This document shows positions 1 to 8,980 of a stretch of 64,000 nt of DNA, piece by piece. A program made the translations under genes and the position numbers. Within the stretch, counting starts at the first letter, position 1, and the number at the start of each line of letters is the position of its first letter. The DNA comes from Cupriavidus taiwanensis. GTDB taxonomy: Bacteria > Pseudomonadota > Gammaproteobacteria > Burkholderiales > Burkholderiaceae. The DNA lies in contig NZ_LT984804.1 of assembly GCF_900250115.1 (NCBI RefSeq), positions 2,309,301 to 2,373,300 on the forward strand. Direction: 5' to 3'. Under the pieces are notes generated by a model, which was not told the origin of the DNA, made no database searches, and worked only from the letters and a program-made list of their open reading frames with translations.

Positions 1-73
1 GCCAGAACGCCAGGAAGTTGCGCCAGAACAGCGACAGCGGCAACAGCGTGCGCACGCGGCGCCAGCCGTTCAC
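1..73 (-). CDS. Sensor histidine kinase, N-terminal fragment (runs off left edge)
   Basis: Only the first 24 codons are in the window. The GTG start at 71-73 overlaps the TGA stop of the upstream response regulator (shared GTGA), the tight coupling typical of a response regulator/kinase operon. The peptide begins VNGWRRVRTLL and continues into a hydrophobic stretch (LPLSLFWRNFLAFW), which fits the first membrane helix of a sensor kinase. No catalytic domain is visible, so the assignment rests on the start overlap, the hydrophobic N-terminus and the partner gene. Confidence 0.6.
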   Translation of the reverse strand, partial: MNGWRRVRTLLPLSLFWRNFLAFW

Positions 74-789
74 GGTGCCTGTACCAGCAGGTAGCCCTGG
101 CCGCGCAGGTTGCGGATCCGCAGCGGCGACGCAGCGCCGTCGAGCGCCAGCTTGCGGCGCAGCGCGCTGATGTGGGTGTCGAGGCTGCGGTCGTAGCGCT
201 CGGGAGCGCGCCCCAGCGCGAAGCGCCCGATTTCCTCCCGCGCGACCACCCGCCCTGCCGAGCGCACCAGGATTTCCAGCACGCGCTGCTCGGCACCGGT
301 CAGCCTGGCCCGCGCCGCGCCGTGCACGGCTTCGCCCGAAGCCGGGTTCAGGCGCAGCGCGCCGGCCTCCAGCCACGGGCTGGCGCCGGTGGCCGGCGTG
401 GCGCACTGGAACCGGCGCAGCACGGCGTGCATGCGCGCGCGCAGTTCGCGCGGGCTGAAGGGCTTGCTCAGGTAATCGTCGGCGCCGAGTTCCAGTCCGA
501 GCACGCGGTCGGTCTCGTCGCCATGCGCGGTAAACATGATCACCGGGCGCTGCGAGCGCGCGCGGTGCAGGCGCAGCAGCTCCAGGCCGTTGCCGTCGGG
601 CAGCATCAGGTCCAGCAGCGCAACGTCGTAGTCATTGCGGGCGAGCAGGGTCTCGCCCTGCTCGCGGGTGTGCGCCAGCGTGACGGTGCAGTGGTCGGGC
701 TCCAGGTATTCGCGCAGCATCTGCGCCAGTTCCAGGTCGTCGTCGATCAGCAGCACGCGCGCGGGCGGCGTGTGAGAGCACATCAGCAT
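70..789 (-). CDS. OmpR/PhoB-family response regulator
   Basis: A 239-residue two-domain DNA-binding response regulator. The receiver domain (about residues 11-125) has the acidic cluster D16-D18, phospho-acceptor D60 in the motif LLDLMLPDGNG, T87 and K109 (YLSKPF). The C-terminal winged-helix domain (about 145-237) ends with the family-typical RNLRGQGYLL. It should be phosphorylated by the kinase whose GTG start overlaps its stop codon. It is divergent from the Fur-boxed TonB receptor gene at 950, so the two share a roughly 160-bp regulatory region; whether this system senses iron or envelope stress cannot be told from sequence. Start chosen at the first ATG; a second ATG two codons later (783) is equally possible because no strong ribosome binding site decides. 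Confidence 0.93.
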   Translation of the reverse strand: MLMCSHTPPARVLLIDDDLELAQMLREYLEPDHCTVTLAHTREQGETLLARNDYDVALLDLMLPDGNGLELLRLHRARSQRPVIMFTAHGDETDRVLGLELGADDYLSKPFSPRELRARMHAVLRRFQCATPATGASPWLEAGALRLNPASGEAVHGAARARLTGAEQRVLEILVRSAGRVVAREEIGRFALGRAPERYDRSLDTHISALRRKLALDGAASPLRIRNLRGQGYLLVQAP

Positions 790-912
790 GCAGCTTGCCG
801 GGGCCCGGGCAGGCGAGGAAGGGGCCGCCGGCCCCCGGTTCCGTCAAGAAACGTCAAGAAAACAAAAGCTTTCCAAAGTGACTGGTTAGCAATTTTTCCC
901 ACGATTCTAATA

Positions 913-929
913 TGAGAATGATTGTTATT
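913..929 (+). promoter_or_regulatory. Fur box upstream of TonB receptor
   Basis: TGAGAATGATTGTTATT closely follows the Fur operator pattern (GAGAATNATTNTCATT). It lies 21 bp before the ATG at 950, in the only AT-rich stretch of the divergent intergenic region. Known biology: Fe2+-Fur represses siderophore receptor genes from such sites. The inference is iron-repressed expression of the receptor, possibly also affecting the divergent two-component operon. Confidence 0.8.
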
Positions 930-949
930 TGCATACAGCGAGGAAAAAA

Positions 950-3022
950 ATGAAGGACAGGCAGGCCGCCGGAAGCGGGTCGGCATTGCAGGCGGCAGCA
1001 CGGGCAATGGTTGGAACGGCATCACCGCGGGGCATGTTGCGGGGACAGTGGACCAAGGGGCTGGCGGCGGTCTGCGCGGCCTCGGGCATGACCGGGGCCT
1101 GGGCCCAGGCCCAGGAACCCAGGGCGGATGCCACCCTCGCCACCGTGGTGGTGACTGCCGCGGGCAGCGCGCAGGATATCCGCGATGCGCCCGCGTCGAT
1201 CAGCGTGGTCACGCGTTCGGAACTGGAGAACAAGGCTTACCGCGACCTCAACGACGCGCTGGTCGAAGTGCCGGGCGTGATCGTCAGCGGCGGCGGCGAC
1301 CGCACCGATATCAGCCTGCGCGGCATGGGCGCCAAGTACACCCAGGTACTGATCGACGGCAAGCGCCAGAGTTCGCGCGAAACCCGCACCAATTCCGACT
1401 CGTCCGGCGTCGAGAGCAGCTGGACTCCGCCGCTGGCCGCGATCGAGCGGATCGAGGTGGTGCGCGGGCCGATGTCGTCGCTGTATGGCTCCGATGCCAT
1501 GGGCGGCGTGGTCAACATCATCACGCGCAAGGTGCCGAAGCAATGGACCGGCGAGCTGCGCGGCGATGCCACGCTGCAGCAGCACAGCGACTCGGGCAAC
1601 CAGTACCAGGGCAATTTCTACCTGGCCGGCCCGCTCAAGAGCGACCTGCTGGGGCTGCAGTTATACGGCCAGAGCACGCATCGCCTCGAGGACGAGATCG
1701 ATTACGGCTTCCGCGGCCGCCGCGCCGAGAGCCTGACCGCCAAGCTGGCGCTGACGCCCACGCGCCAGCACGACATCGTGTTCGAGGCCACCGGCATGCG
1801 CCAGCAACGCAGCGAGACCGTGGGCAAGACCGTGCCGCCGCTGCCGCCCGGCACGCCGTGCCCGCGCACCGGCTGCCCCGCCTCGTCCGAGACCGACTAC
1901 CGCAGCGAGAAATACGCGTTGTCGCACACCGGCCGCTGGGGCTTCGGCGTCTCCGACAGCTATCTCCAGCAGGAGGAGTTCGACAACCGCAGCCGCCGGA
2001 TGAAGATCAAGAACCTGGATGCGCGCACCAGCTGGGCCATGCCGCTGGGCAACCACATGCTGTCGGTTGGCGCCGAATACCTGAACCAGCGCCTGAACGA
2101 CCAGACCGGCAACCAGATCGCGGGCGGCCCGAACCGGGTCGAGCGCTACCAGTGGGCGCTGTTTGCCGAGGACGAATGGCGCCTGGCGCAGAGCTTTGCG
2201 CTGACCGGCGGCGTGCGCATGGACCATGACCAGAACTTCGGCCAGCACTACAGCCCGCGCCTGTACGGCGTCTGGCATGCGGCCGAGCGCTGGACCGTCA
2301 AGGGCGGCGTGTCCACCGGCTTCCGCGCGCCGGACCTGCGCCAGACCGTGGCCGGCTGGGGCCAGACCAGCCGCGGCGGCAACATGTACGGCAACCCGGA
2401 CCTGAAGCCCGAGACCATGGTGTCGCAGGAACTGGGCCTGCTCTACGACAAGGGCAACGGCCTGCAGGCCGGCGTGACGCTGTTCAACAACGACTTCAAG
2501 GACAAGATCACGCGCGTGGCCTGCCCGCTCACGCAATGCACCGACGGTCCCAACCAGTTCGGCGCCGCCCCGACCACGTACATGAACGTGGACCGCGCCT
2601 ACTCGCGCGGCGTCGAAGCCAGCCTGCGCTGGCCCATCGCGCAGGCGTGGTCGCTGACCGGCAGCTACACCTACACCCGCTCGGAACAGAAATCCGGCCA
2701 GTACCAGGGCCAGCCGCTGAACCAGTTGCCGATGCACCTGCTGGTGGCCACGCTGAACTGGCGCCCGTCCGAAAAGCTCAACGCCTGGGCCCGCGTCAAC
2801 TACCGCGGCAAGGAGAGCCAGCCGATCACCGGGCCGTCTTCCAGCACCGTGGTGGCGCCGTCATACACCTTTGTCGACCTGGGCGCGACCTACTCGGTGA
2901 CCAGGAACGTGTCGGTGTTCGCCGGCATCTACAACCTCTTCGACAAGCAGGTGAACTACACCGACTACGGCTATGTCGAGGACGGCCGGCGCTACTGGAT
3001 GAGCGTGGCGGTCAAGTTCTGA
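950..3022 (+). CDS. TonB-dependent catecholate-type siderophore receptor
   Basis: A 690-residue outer-membrane receptor. After a long signal-peptide region (hydrophobic LAAVCAASGMTGAWA, cleavage near AQA) comes a TonB-box-like segment (ATVVVTA), the plug domain (DAPASISVVT...LRGMGAKYTQVLIDG...VEVVRGPMSSLYGSDAMGGVVNIITRK) and a beta-barrel ending in the terminal aromatic residue of VAVKF. The plug wording resembles the FepA/CirA/IrgA group that takes up ferric catecholates; the exact ligand is inference. Start set at the ATG at 950 because GAGG precedes it at 940-943; an in-frame TTG at 929 has no ribosome binding site and lies in the Fur box. Expected energy source: TonB-ExbBD elsewhere in the genome. 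Confidence 0.92.
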   Translation: MKDRQAAGSGSALQAAARAMVGTASPRGMLRGQWTKGLAAVCAASGMTGAWAQAQEPRADATLATVVVTAAGSAQDIRDAPASISVVTRSELENKAYRDLNDALVEVPGVIVSGGGDRTDISLRGMGAKYTQVLIDGKRQSSRETRTNSDSSGVESSWTPPLAAIERIEVVRGPMSSLYGSDAMGGVVNIITRKVPKQWTGELRGDATLQQHSDSGNQYQGNFYLAGPLKSDLLGLQLYGQSTHRLEDEIDYGFRGRRAESLTAKLALTPTRQHDIVFEATGMRQQRSETVGKTVPPLPPGTPCPRTGCPASSETDYRSEKYALSHTGRWGFGVSDSYLQQEEFDNRSRRMKIKNLDARTSWAMPLGNHMLSVGAEYLNQRLNDQTGNQIAGGPNRVERYQWALFAEDEWRLAQSFALTGGVRMDHDQNFGQHYSPRLYGVWHAAERWTVKGGVSTGFRAPDLRQTVAGWGQTSRGGNMYGNPDLKPETMVSQELGLLYDKGNGLQAGVTLFNNDFKDKITRVACPLTQCTDGPNQFGAAPTTYMNVDRAYSRGVEASLRWPIAQAWSLTGSYTYTRSEQKSGQYQGQPLNQLPMHLLVATLNWRPSEKLNAWARVNYRGKESQPITGPSSSTVVAPSYTFVDLGATYSVTRNVSVFAGIYNLFDKQVNYTDYGYVEDGRRYWMSVAVKF

Positions 3023-3067
3023 CCCCTGTTGCCGCGGCGCGGGCGCTGCGCGGTTCCGTCGGGGGCC

Positions 3068-4849
3068 TCAGGCCGCCACGTCATCCGCGCGGCACCTTGC
3101 CGGCACCTCGCCGTAGCGTGCCATCAGCGCCCCGGCAACCGCGTTGGTCCAGCCGAAGCCGTCCTGCAGCGGATACTCGCCGCCGCCCCCGCCCTGGGCG
3201 GCACCTTCGATACGCCGGATGCGGTACTTCTCGACCAGCTTGCATTCGTGGGTGTACAGGCTGGCCACGGTGGCCAGCCAGCGTTGCGCAATCTCGCGCG
3301 CGAGGGCCTCGTGGCCATAGCGCTCCAGGCCGCACACCGCCAGCCATTGCAGCGGGGCCCAGCCATTGGGATGGTCCCATTGCTGGCCCGAGGTGCACTC
3401 CGTGGTGGCCAGGCCGCCGTCCACCAGCAGCCGCTGCTGCACCGCATGCGCCACCGCTTGCGCCTGCGCCGGAGTGGCCAGGCCGAGATAGAGCGGCATC
3501 ACGGTGGCCGCGGTGAGGTACCGGCGCGGCGCGCCGCGGCACCAGTCGTAGTCGACGAAGACGCCGGCGGCCTCGTCCCACAGGTACTGCAGGATGGCGG
3601 CCTCGCGCCGCTGCGCCGCGGCGCGGTAATCCTCCGCCGCGGCATCGCCGGCGCGCTCGCACAGCGCCGCAAGCCGTGTTTCCAGGTGCCACAGCAGCGC
3701 ATTGAGATCGACCGGCAGCATCGCCGTGGTGCGGATGGTGGCCAGGTCAGCGGGCTGGCCGGCGGCCGGATCAGGCGCCTCCAGCCAGCGCGAGCTGAAG
3801 TCCCAGCCTGACTCGGCCGCGGCGCGCAGGTCGCGGAACACCATATGGTGCGGCCGACCGCTGCGCAGCGCGGTCTCCATGTCTTCCAGGAACGCCTCCT
3901 CGCGCGGCCATGGGCGGTCGTCCCAGTAGCGGTTGAGCAGCGCGCCGTCGGGCAGGCAGACCATGCGGCGGTGCGCGTGGCCGGGACACAGGCCGTCGGC
4001 GCCGTCCATCCAGAACGCGTATTCGCGGCGCAGCTGCGGCAGGAAGTCGAGCGCGCTGGCCAGTTGCTCGCGCTCGAGCAGATCCACCATCAGCGCAAAC
4101 ACCGGCGGCTGCGAGCGGCTCAGGTAGTAGTTGCGGGTGCCGTTCGGCACCAGGCCGTAGGTATCGATCAGGTAGGCAAAATTCCGCGTCATCTCCACCA
4201 TCAGGTCGCCGTGCCCGCTGGGGGCCAGGCCCTGCATGGTGAAGTAGGAATCCCAGTAATAGAGTTCACCGAAGCGCCCGCCCGGCACCACGTAGCGGTG
4301 CGGCAGCGGCAACAGCGACGACAGCGGCGGATGAGCCACGGGCGCGCGCGTCAGCACCGGCCACAGGCCGTCGATATGCTCGCGCAGGGTGCTGGCCGGA
4401 TCGGACACGTAATGGCTGTCCGGCACGGTGGCGCGGGTGAAGTACGCCTGCACGAAATCCGCCAGCGAGAAGCCGGGCGTGTCGCGGGTGTCGCGATAGC
4501 GCGCCACGATCAGGGCCGGATCGCAATTGGGAATGCAGTCCGGGAAGGTCTTGCTGTCGGCGAACAGGCCGCTGTGCTGGACGTCGACGAACAGTTCGCA
4601 ATAGCGCGCCGCCGGCGACAGCATGTCGGCGCAGGCGCAGCCCGGCAGCGCGTGCGGCGGCGGGCAGTCGCGGTGCGTGATCAGATACGGCTGCGCCGCC
4701 GCGTGGATCTTGCCGGGCGCCGCGGCCGGCCCGGCCACGGCGCCGGCCCCGTCGGGCGTGGCCGGAGCGCTGCGCGGCACCGTGCTGCCGCTGGCGGCGG
4801 CCGACGGCGGCGCCGCGGGTTGGGAATCGGGCTTGCCGGTCGGCCGCAT
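3068..4849 (-). CDS. treA: Trehalase, glycoside hydrolase family 37
   Basis: A 593-residue enzyme hydrolysing alpha,alpha-trehalose to two glucose molecules. Both family signatures are present: PGGRFGELYYWDSY at 189-202 and QWDHPNGWAPLQW at about 490-502. The catalytic acid should be D350 (ESGWDFSSRW) and the base the Glu of LVEKY near 540, by analogy to E. coli Tre37A; the glycine-rich GGGGGEYPLQDGFGWTN loop follows. The first 50 residues are Pro/Ala/Ser-rich and contain no convincing signal peptide, so cytoplasmic (TreF-like) versus periplasmic (TreA-like) location is open. The start at 4849 has a perfect AGGAGG ribosome binding site. It lies 128 bp downstream of the mdtD-like gene on the same strand and converges on the TonB receptor. 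Confidence 0.93.
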   Translation of the reverse strand: MRPTGKPDSQPAAPPSAAASGSTVPRSAPATPDGAGAVAGPAAAPGKIHAAAQPYLITHRDCPPPHALPGCACADMLSPAARYCELFVDVQHSGLFADSKTFPDCIPNCDPALIVARYRDTRDTPGFSLADFVQAYFTRATVPDSHYVSDPASTLREHIDGLWPVLTRAPVAHPPLSSLLPLPHRYVVPGGRFGELYYWDSYFTMQGLAPSGHGDLMVEMTRNFAYLIDTYGLVPNGTRNYYLSRSQPPVFALMVDLLEREQLASALDFLPQLRREYAFWMDGADGLCPGHAHRRMVCLPDGALLNRYWDDRPWPREEAFLEDMETALRSGRPHHMVFRDLRAAAESGWDFSSRWLEAPDPAAGQPADLATIRTTAMLPVDLNALLWHLETRLAALCERAGDAAAEDYRAAAQRREAAILQYLWDEAAGVFVDYDWCRGAPRRYLTAATVMPLYLGLATPAQAQAVAHAVQQRLLVDGGLATTECTSGQQWDHPNGWAPLQWLAVCGLERYGHEALAREIAQRWLATVASLYTHECKLVEKYRIRRIEGAAQGGGGGEYPLQDGFGWTNAVAGALMARYGEVPARCRADDVAA

Positions 4850-4977
4850 GGACGCCTCCTGGTGCCGGCCACGGCCGGCTTGTGTCGGATAGAAATAGGA
4901 GCCGCGCCGCGCACGGTAAGTTCGCCGCCGCGCCTCAAAGCGGCGCATGTGCCACGCCAGCGACAAGCCCGCGCGCG

Positions 4978-6402
4978 CTACACCTCCTTCTCGCCGTGCT
5001 GCACCGGGATCGCCGGCGCCGCCTCGCGCACGCCCAGCTGCATGAAGATCCAGGCCGACGCGCAGGTGATCAGCCCCATGCAGACAAAGGTGGCATGGAA
5101 GGCCGGCAGCACTGCGGCGGGATCGCCGCCAAAGCGGTACTGGAACGTCGCCAGCAACGCCCCGGCGGCCGTCACCGCCAGGCTCATCGACAGCATCTGC
5201 ACCATCGACAGCATGCTGTTGCCGCTGCTGGCCCCGGCGCCGCTGAGGTCCTTCAGCGTGACCGTGTTCATCGCCGTGAACTGGATCGAATTGACCATGC
5301 CGAACAACGCCAGCAGCGGCACCAGCAGCCACAGCGGCAACTGCGGCGTGATCAGCGCGAAGGCCGCCATCACCACGCCCACCACGAAGGTGTTCGACAC
5401 CAGCACGCGCCGGTAGCCATGGCGCTGGATCAGCCGCGTGGCGAGCCGCTTGGAGGCCATGCCGGCCGCGGTGACCGGCAGCATCATCAGGCCGGCGTCC
5501 AGCGGCGCATAGCCCAGGCTGACCTGCAGCGTCAGCGGGATCAGGAACGGCATCGAGCCGTTGCCGATGCGCGCGAACAGGTTGCCCAGCAGCCCGACGC
5601 TGAAGCTGTGGATGCGGAACAGCCGCAGCGGGAACAGCGGCTGCTTGCGACGGTTGGCATGCAGCCCGTAGGCGGTCAGCGCGGCCATGCTGGCGATCAG
5701 CAGCATCAGCACGGTGGCGTGCTGGAAGCCCAGCCCGGCCAGTCCGTCGAGCGAGAACGACAGCGCCAGCATGGCGGTGGCCAGCAGCAGGTAGCCCGCG
5801 ATGTCGAAGCGGCCGACCCCGGCCAGCCGCGCATTGGGCATGTAGCGCACGGTGGCGAGTGCGCCCGCCACGCCGACCGGCACGTTGATCAGGAAGATCC
5901 AGTGCCAGGACAGCGCCTGGGTCAGCCAGCCGCCCAGGGTGGGGCCGATCAGCGGCCCGATCATGCCGGGGATGGCGACGAAGCTCAGCGCCTGCAGGTA
6001 CTGCTCGCGCGGAAAGGTGCGCAGCACCGAGAGCCGCCCCACCGGCAGCAGCATCGCGCCGCCCACGCCCTGCACCACGCGCGCGCCGATCAGGAAGTTG
6101 AGGGTGGGCGCGTAAGCGCACAGCAGCGAGCCCGCCACGAACAGCGCGATCGCGGTCTGGAAGATGGTGCGGGTGCCGAAGCGGTCGGCCAGCCAGCCCG
6201 AGGCCGGGATGATCACCGCCATCGTCAGCGAGTAGGCGATCACCACCGACTGCATCCGCAGCGGACTCTCGCCCAGGCTATGCGCCATCGACGGCAGCGC
6301 GGTGTTGACGATGGTCGAGTCCAGCGTCTGCATGAAGAAGCCGACCGCCACCACCCACAGCATGATGCGGCGGGTGCGGTCGTCGGGCGCGGGCGAGGTC
6401 AT
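4978..6402 (-). CDS. mdtD: MFS multidrug transporter, DHA2 family (MdtD-like)
   Basis: A 474-residue proton-driven drug antiporter with about 14 predicted membrane helices. Diagnostic segments are FFMQTLDSTIVNTALPSMA in helix 1, GWLADRFGTR (motif A) in loop 2-3, and GARVVQGVGGAMLLPVGRL (motif B/C region). These, and the SWHWIFLINVPVG segment, match the wording of E. coli MdtD, which normally belongs to the mdtABC-baeSR operon; here no RND pump genes are adjacent, so it probably acts alone. Substrates are unknown. The next gene on the strand is trehalase, but the 128-bp gap leaves co-transcription uncertain. Confidence 0.88.
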   Translation of the reverse strand: MTSPAPDDRTRRIMLWVVAVGFFMQTLDSTIVNTALPSMAHSLGESPLRMQSVVIAYSLTMAVIIPASGWLADRFGTRTIFQTAIALFVAGSLLCAYAPTLNFLIGARVVQGVGGAMLLPVGRLSVLRTFPREQYLQALSFVAIPGMIGPLIGPTLGGWLTQALSWHWIFLINVPVGVAGALATVRYMPNARLAGVGRFDIAGYLLLATAMLALSFSLDGLAGLGFQHATVLMLLIASMAALTAYGLHANRRKQPLFPLRLFRIHSFSVGLLGNLFARIGNGSMPFLIPLTLQVSLGYAPLDAGLMMLPVTAAGMASKRLATRLIQRHGYRRVLVSNTFVVGVVMAAFALITPQLPLWLLVPLLALFGMVNSIQFTAMNTVTLKDLSGAGASSGNSMLSMVQMLSMSLAVTAAGALLATFQYRFGGDPAAVLPAFHATFVCMGLITCASAWIFMQLGVREAAPAIPVQHGEKEV

Positions 6403-6503
6403 GGTGCGGCTCCGGGTCCGGCCGGCGCCGCGGTAACCCGGTGCGCGCCGGCCAAAGCCAACACCTTAAAGGGCAACCACGGCCGAGGCAATCGGCGCCA
6501 GGC

Positions 6504-8663
6504 TTACAGCGCGGCGCGCAGCCCGATGAAGAAGCGCCGGCCCGGTGCCGGCTCGAAGTAGCGTCCGTTGGCCTCGTTGACGATCACAGAGCCGATGTAG
6601 CGCCGGTCGGCCAGGTTGTCGATGCGCCCGAACAGGTAGAGGCGCGTCGCCCCGATGCGCAAGGCATAGCCGGCGCGCAGGTTGATCACGGCATAGCCTG
6701 GCGCCGCCTGGGTGTTGAGGTCGTCGGCATAGACCCGGCTGTCGACGCGCAACTCGGCCCCCAGCGTCAGCGGCGCGAGCGGCCGCCACGACAGCTCGGC
6801 GGCCAGGCTGTGGCGCGCGGTGCCGGGCAGGCGGTTGCCGGCCGCCACGGGCTGGCCCTGCGCGTTGATAAAGCCATCGCCGAAGTACGCATCGAGCCAG
6901 GTATAGGCCAGCCCCGCCTCGACCCGGCTGCCGCCGTCCTGGCCCGGCGTGCCGACCGGGCCCAGAAAGCCGCCACGCCAGCCCAGCTCCAGCCCGCGCC
7001 GGCGCACGCCGCTAACATTCTGGTAGACGGTGCGCCCGGCATTGTTCGATTGCGGCACCACCTCGTCGTGGCTGTCGGCATCGAACAGCGCCGCTTCCAG
7101 CCGCTGCGCCGCCGCCTGCCACTTGATGCCGATCTCGCCCTGGCGGCTGGTCGATGCCTGCAGGCCCAGGTTGCTGCCGACGCCGCCGGGGCCGTAGGCG
7201 ACCTCGGTCAGCGTCGGGGTCTCGAAGCCGCGGCCGAGGTTGGCGTAGAGGTTGAGCGAATCCAGCGCATGCCAGACCACGCCGAGCACGGGGCTGACAT
7301 TGCCGTAGCGGGCGTGGCCGCTGTCGTCGGGGCTGGCCGCGGTGACGAAATGGTCGTCGATGCCCAGCCGCACCCGGCTGGCGCGCGCTCCGCCCACCAG
7401 TTGCCAGGCCGGATGGAAGCTCCAGTCGAACTGCGCGAAGGCGCCGAGGTCGGTCGCGGTATTGGTCTCATCGCGGCGCAGCGCCCGCTGCGTGCCGTTC
7501 TGGTTGACGTAGCCGTTGCGGCCGTCGCGCATGCCGTTGGCTTCGAGCCCGGCACTCCACAGCAAGGGCAGGCCCGCGGCAGTGGTGGTGCGCCGGCTCC
7601 AGGACAGCGCGGCGCCGCCGAAAGTACGGTCGAGATCGACGATGCCGCCGGATGAGGCCGGGGCGGCGCCGCTGAAGCCCAGCCGCTGGTAGAGGTTGCG
7701 GGTGCCGCCGTACAGCCGTGCCGACAGGCTGTCGGTGCCGCTGAGCTGGTGCTCCACCACCACCCCGGCCTGGGCCTGCTCGACGCTCTTGCCGGTATCG
7801 AACTGGGTGGCCGCGGCCACCGCCTGGCGCGGGTTGGCATCGGCCTGCGCGCGGGTCAGGCCGAGCGGGTCCTGCGCCAGCGGCTGGTTGAAGTAATTGA
7901 ACTGGCCGGTCACGCGCGTGCCGCCGGCGGGCTGCGCCACCACCCTGGCATTGAGCTGGTAGCGGCGCGCCGCGCTGTGCTCGCGATAGCCGTCGGTCTG
8001 GTAGGTCCACGCATCGAGCGAGCCGCCGAGCCGGTCATTGCCACCGGCCAGCGCCACGCCGGCCTGCCACTGGCCGTCAGCGCCGAAGCCGGTCGAGACC
8101 CGCCCGGTGAACCCATCCCTGGGCGGATCGGGCGTGAACACCTGCACCACCCCGCCCGAGGCGTTGCCATACAGCTGCGCGAACGGGCCGCGCAGCACCT
8201 CGACCCGGCTGGCATTGGCCAGGTCCGCCGTCGACGCCTGCCCCTGCCCGTCCGGCATGGTGGCGGGAATGCCGTCGACATACAGCCGCACGCCGCGCAC
8301 GCCGAAGGTCGAGCGAGTGCCGAAGCCGCGCACCGCCAGCTGCAGGTCCTGCGCATAGTTCTGCCGATCGCGCACCGCCACGCCCGGCACGCCGGCGAGC
8401 ACCTCCGACAGGTTCACCAGCGGCGTGGCGCTGCGCAGCGGGTCGACCGGCACGCTGTCGACCGCGGCGGGCGCGTCGAAACGGCGTTGCTCGCTGCGGG
8501 TGGCGCTGACCACCACGTCCGGCAGGGTCTCGCCGGTGGCTGCGGCGAGGGCCGAGCCGGGCGCATCGGCGGCTCGCGCGGTGGCGCCGGCCACCATCAG
8601 TACCGCGCACCCCAGCCGGGAGGCCGCGGAAAAACGAGAGTGGGAACGGCGCTGCTGCCGCAT
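6504..8663 (-). CDS. TonB-dependent outer-membrane receptor
   Basis: A receptor of about 719 residues from the chosen ATG at 8663, which gives a compact signal peptide: basic n-region MRQQRRSHSR, hydrophobic LGCAVLMVAGATARA. An in-frame ATG at 8693 is an alternative; neither has a strong ribosome binding site. The plug carries PDVVVSATRSEQ, LSEVLAGVPGVAVRDRQNYAQD, LQLAVRGFGTRSTFGVRG and VEVLRGPFAQLYGNASGGVV; the barrel ends GRRFFIGLRAAL with a weak, Leu-terminal end rather than the usual aromatic residue. It belongs to the FecA/PupB-like broad receptor family but lacks an N-terminal signalling extension, so it is not a transcriptional transducer. Ligand unknown; no Fur box was found upstream. 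Confidence 0.88.
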   Translation of the reverse strand: MRQQRRSHSRFSAASRLGCAVLMVAGATARAADAPGSALAAATGETLPDVVVSATRSEQRRFDAPAAVDSVPVDPLRSATPLVNLSEVLAGVPGVAVRDRQNYAQDLQLAVRGFGTRSTFGVRGVRLYVDGIPATMPDGQGQASTADLANASRVEVLRGPFAQLYGNASGGVVQVFTPDPPRDGFTGRVSTGFGADGQWQAGVALAGGNDRLGGSLDAWTYQTDGYREHSAARRYQLNARVVAQPAGGTRVTGQFNYFNQPLAQDPLGLTRAQADANPRQAVAAATQFDTGKSVEQAQAGVVVEHQLSGTDSLSARLYGGTRNLYQRLGFSGAAPASSGGIVDLDRTFGGAALSWSRRTTTAAGLPLLWSAGLEANGMRDGRNGYVNQNGTQRALRRDETNTATDLGAFAQFDWSFHPAWQLVGGARASRVRLGIDDHFVTAASPDDSGHARYGNVSPVLGVVWHALDSLNLYANLGRGFETPTLTEVAYGPGGVGSNLGLQASTSRQGEIGIKWQAAAQRLEAALFDADSHDEVVPQSNNAGRTVYQNVSGVRRRGLELGWRGGFLGPVGTPGQDGGSRVEAGLAYTWLDAYFGDGFINAQGQPVAAGNRLPGTARHSLAAELSWRPLAPLTLGAELRVDSRVYADDLNTQAAPGYAVINLRAGYALRIGATRLYLFGRIDNLADRRYIGSVIVNEANGRYFEPAPGRRFFIGLRAAL

Positions 8664-8980
8664 CGCAGGGATCTGCCTGCCGCCTGGGTTCATGGGAATC
8701 GGAAGCGCTTGCGGATGCGGCGCGGCGTCGGCAGCGCCGGGGCGTGGGTGGATATGGCGCAACTTTATCCCGGCAGTGGGGCGATGGCTATGCGCCCGGC
8801 GCCGGGACCACCTTCGAAGCGAAGTTCAGAAAATTTCAACAACTGATTGCGGAACCACCCCAGCCGGCGCCCCTGCACCCCCCTACACTTCCCTCACCAG
8901 CCGCTGCGACCCAGAGGTTTCCATCCAGGCAACGCAGCATAACGATATTCAGATTTTCGAAATCAAAAGGATCGTCAATC
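8664..8980. other. Divergent intergenic region
   Basis: This 317-bp stretch separates the divergent TonB receptor and flavodoxin-like genes. It becomes AT-rich around 8819-8850 and 8940-8975, consistent with promoters, but no clear -35/-10 pair, Fur box or other operator stood out. No credible coding sequence is seen. Confidence 0.5.

Noticed and set aside
3068..6121. A 1017-codon open frame extending the trehalase gene upstream into the mdtD-like gene
   Set aside because: The upper part is an alternative frame of the mdtD-like gene and has no family similarity. The trehalase has a perfect AGGAGG site before ATG 4849.
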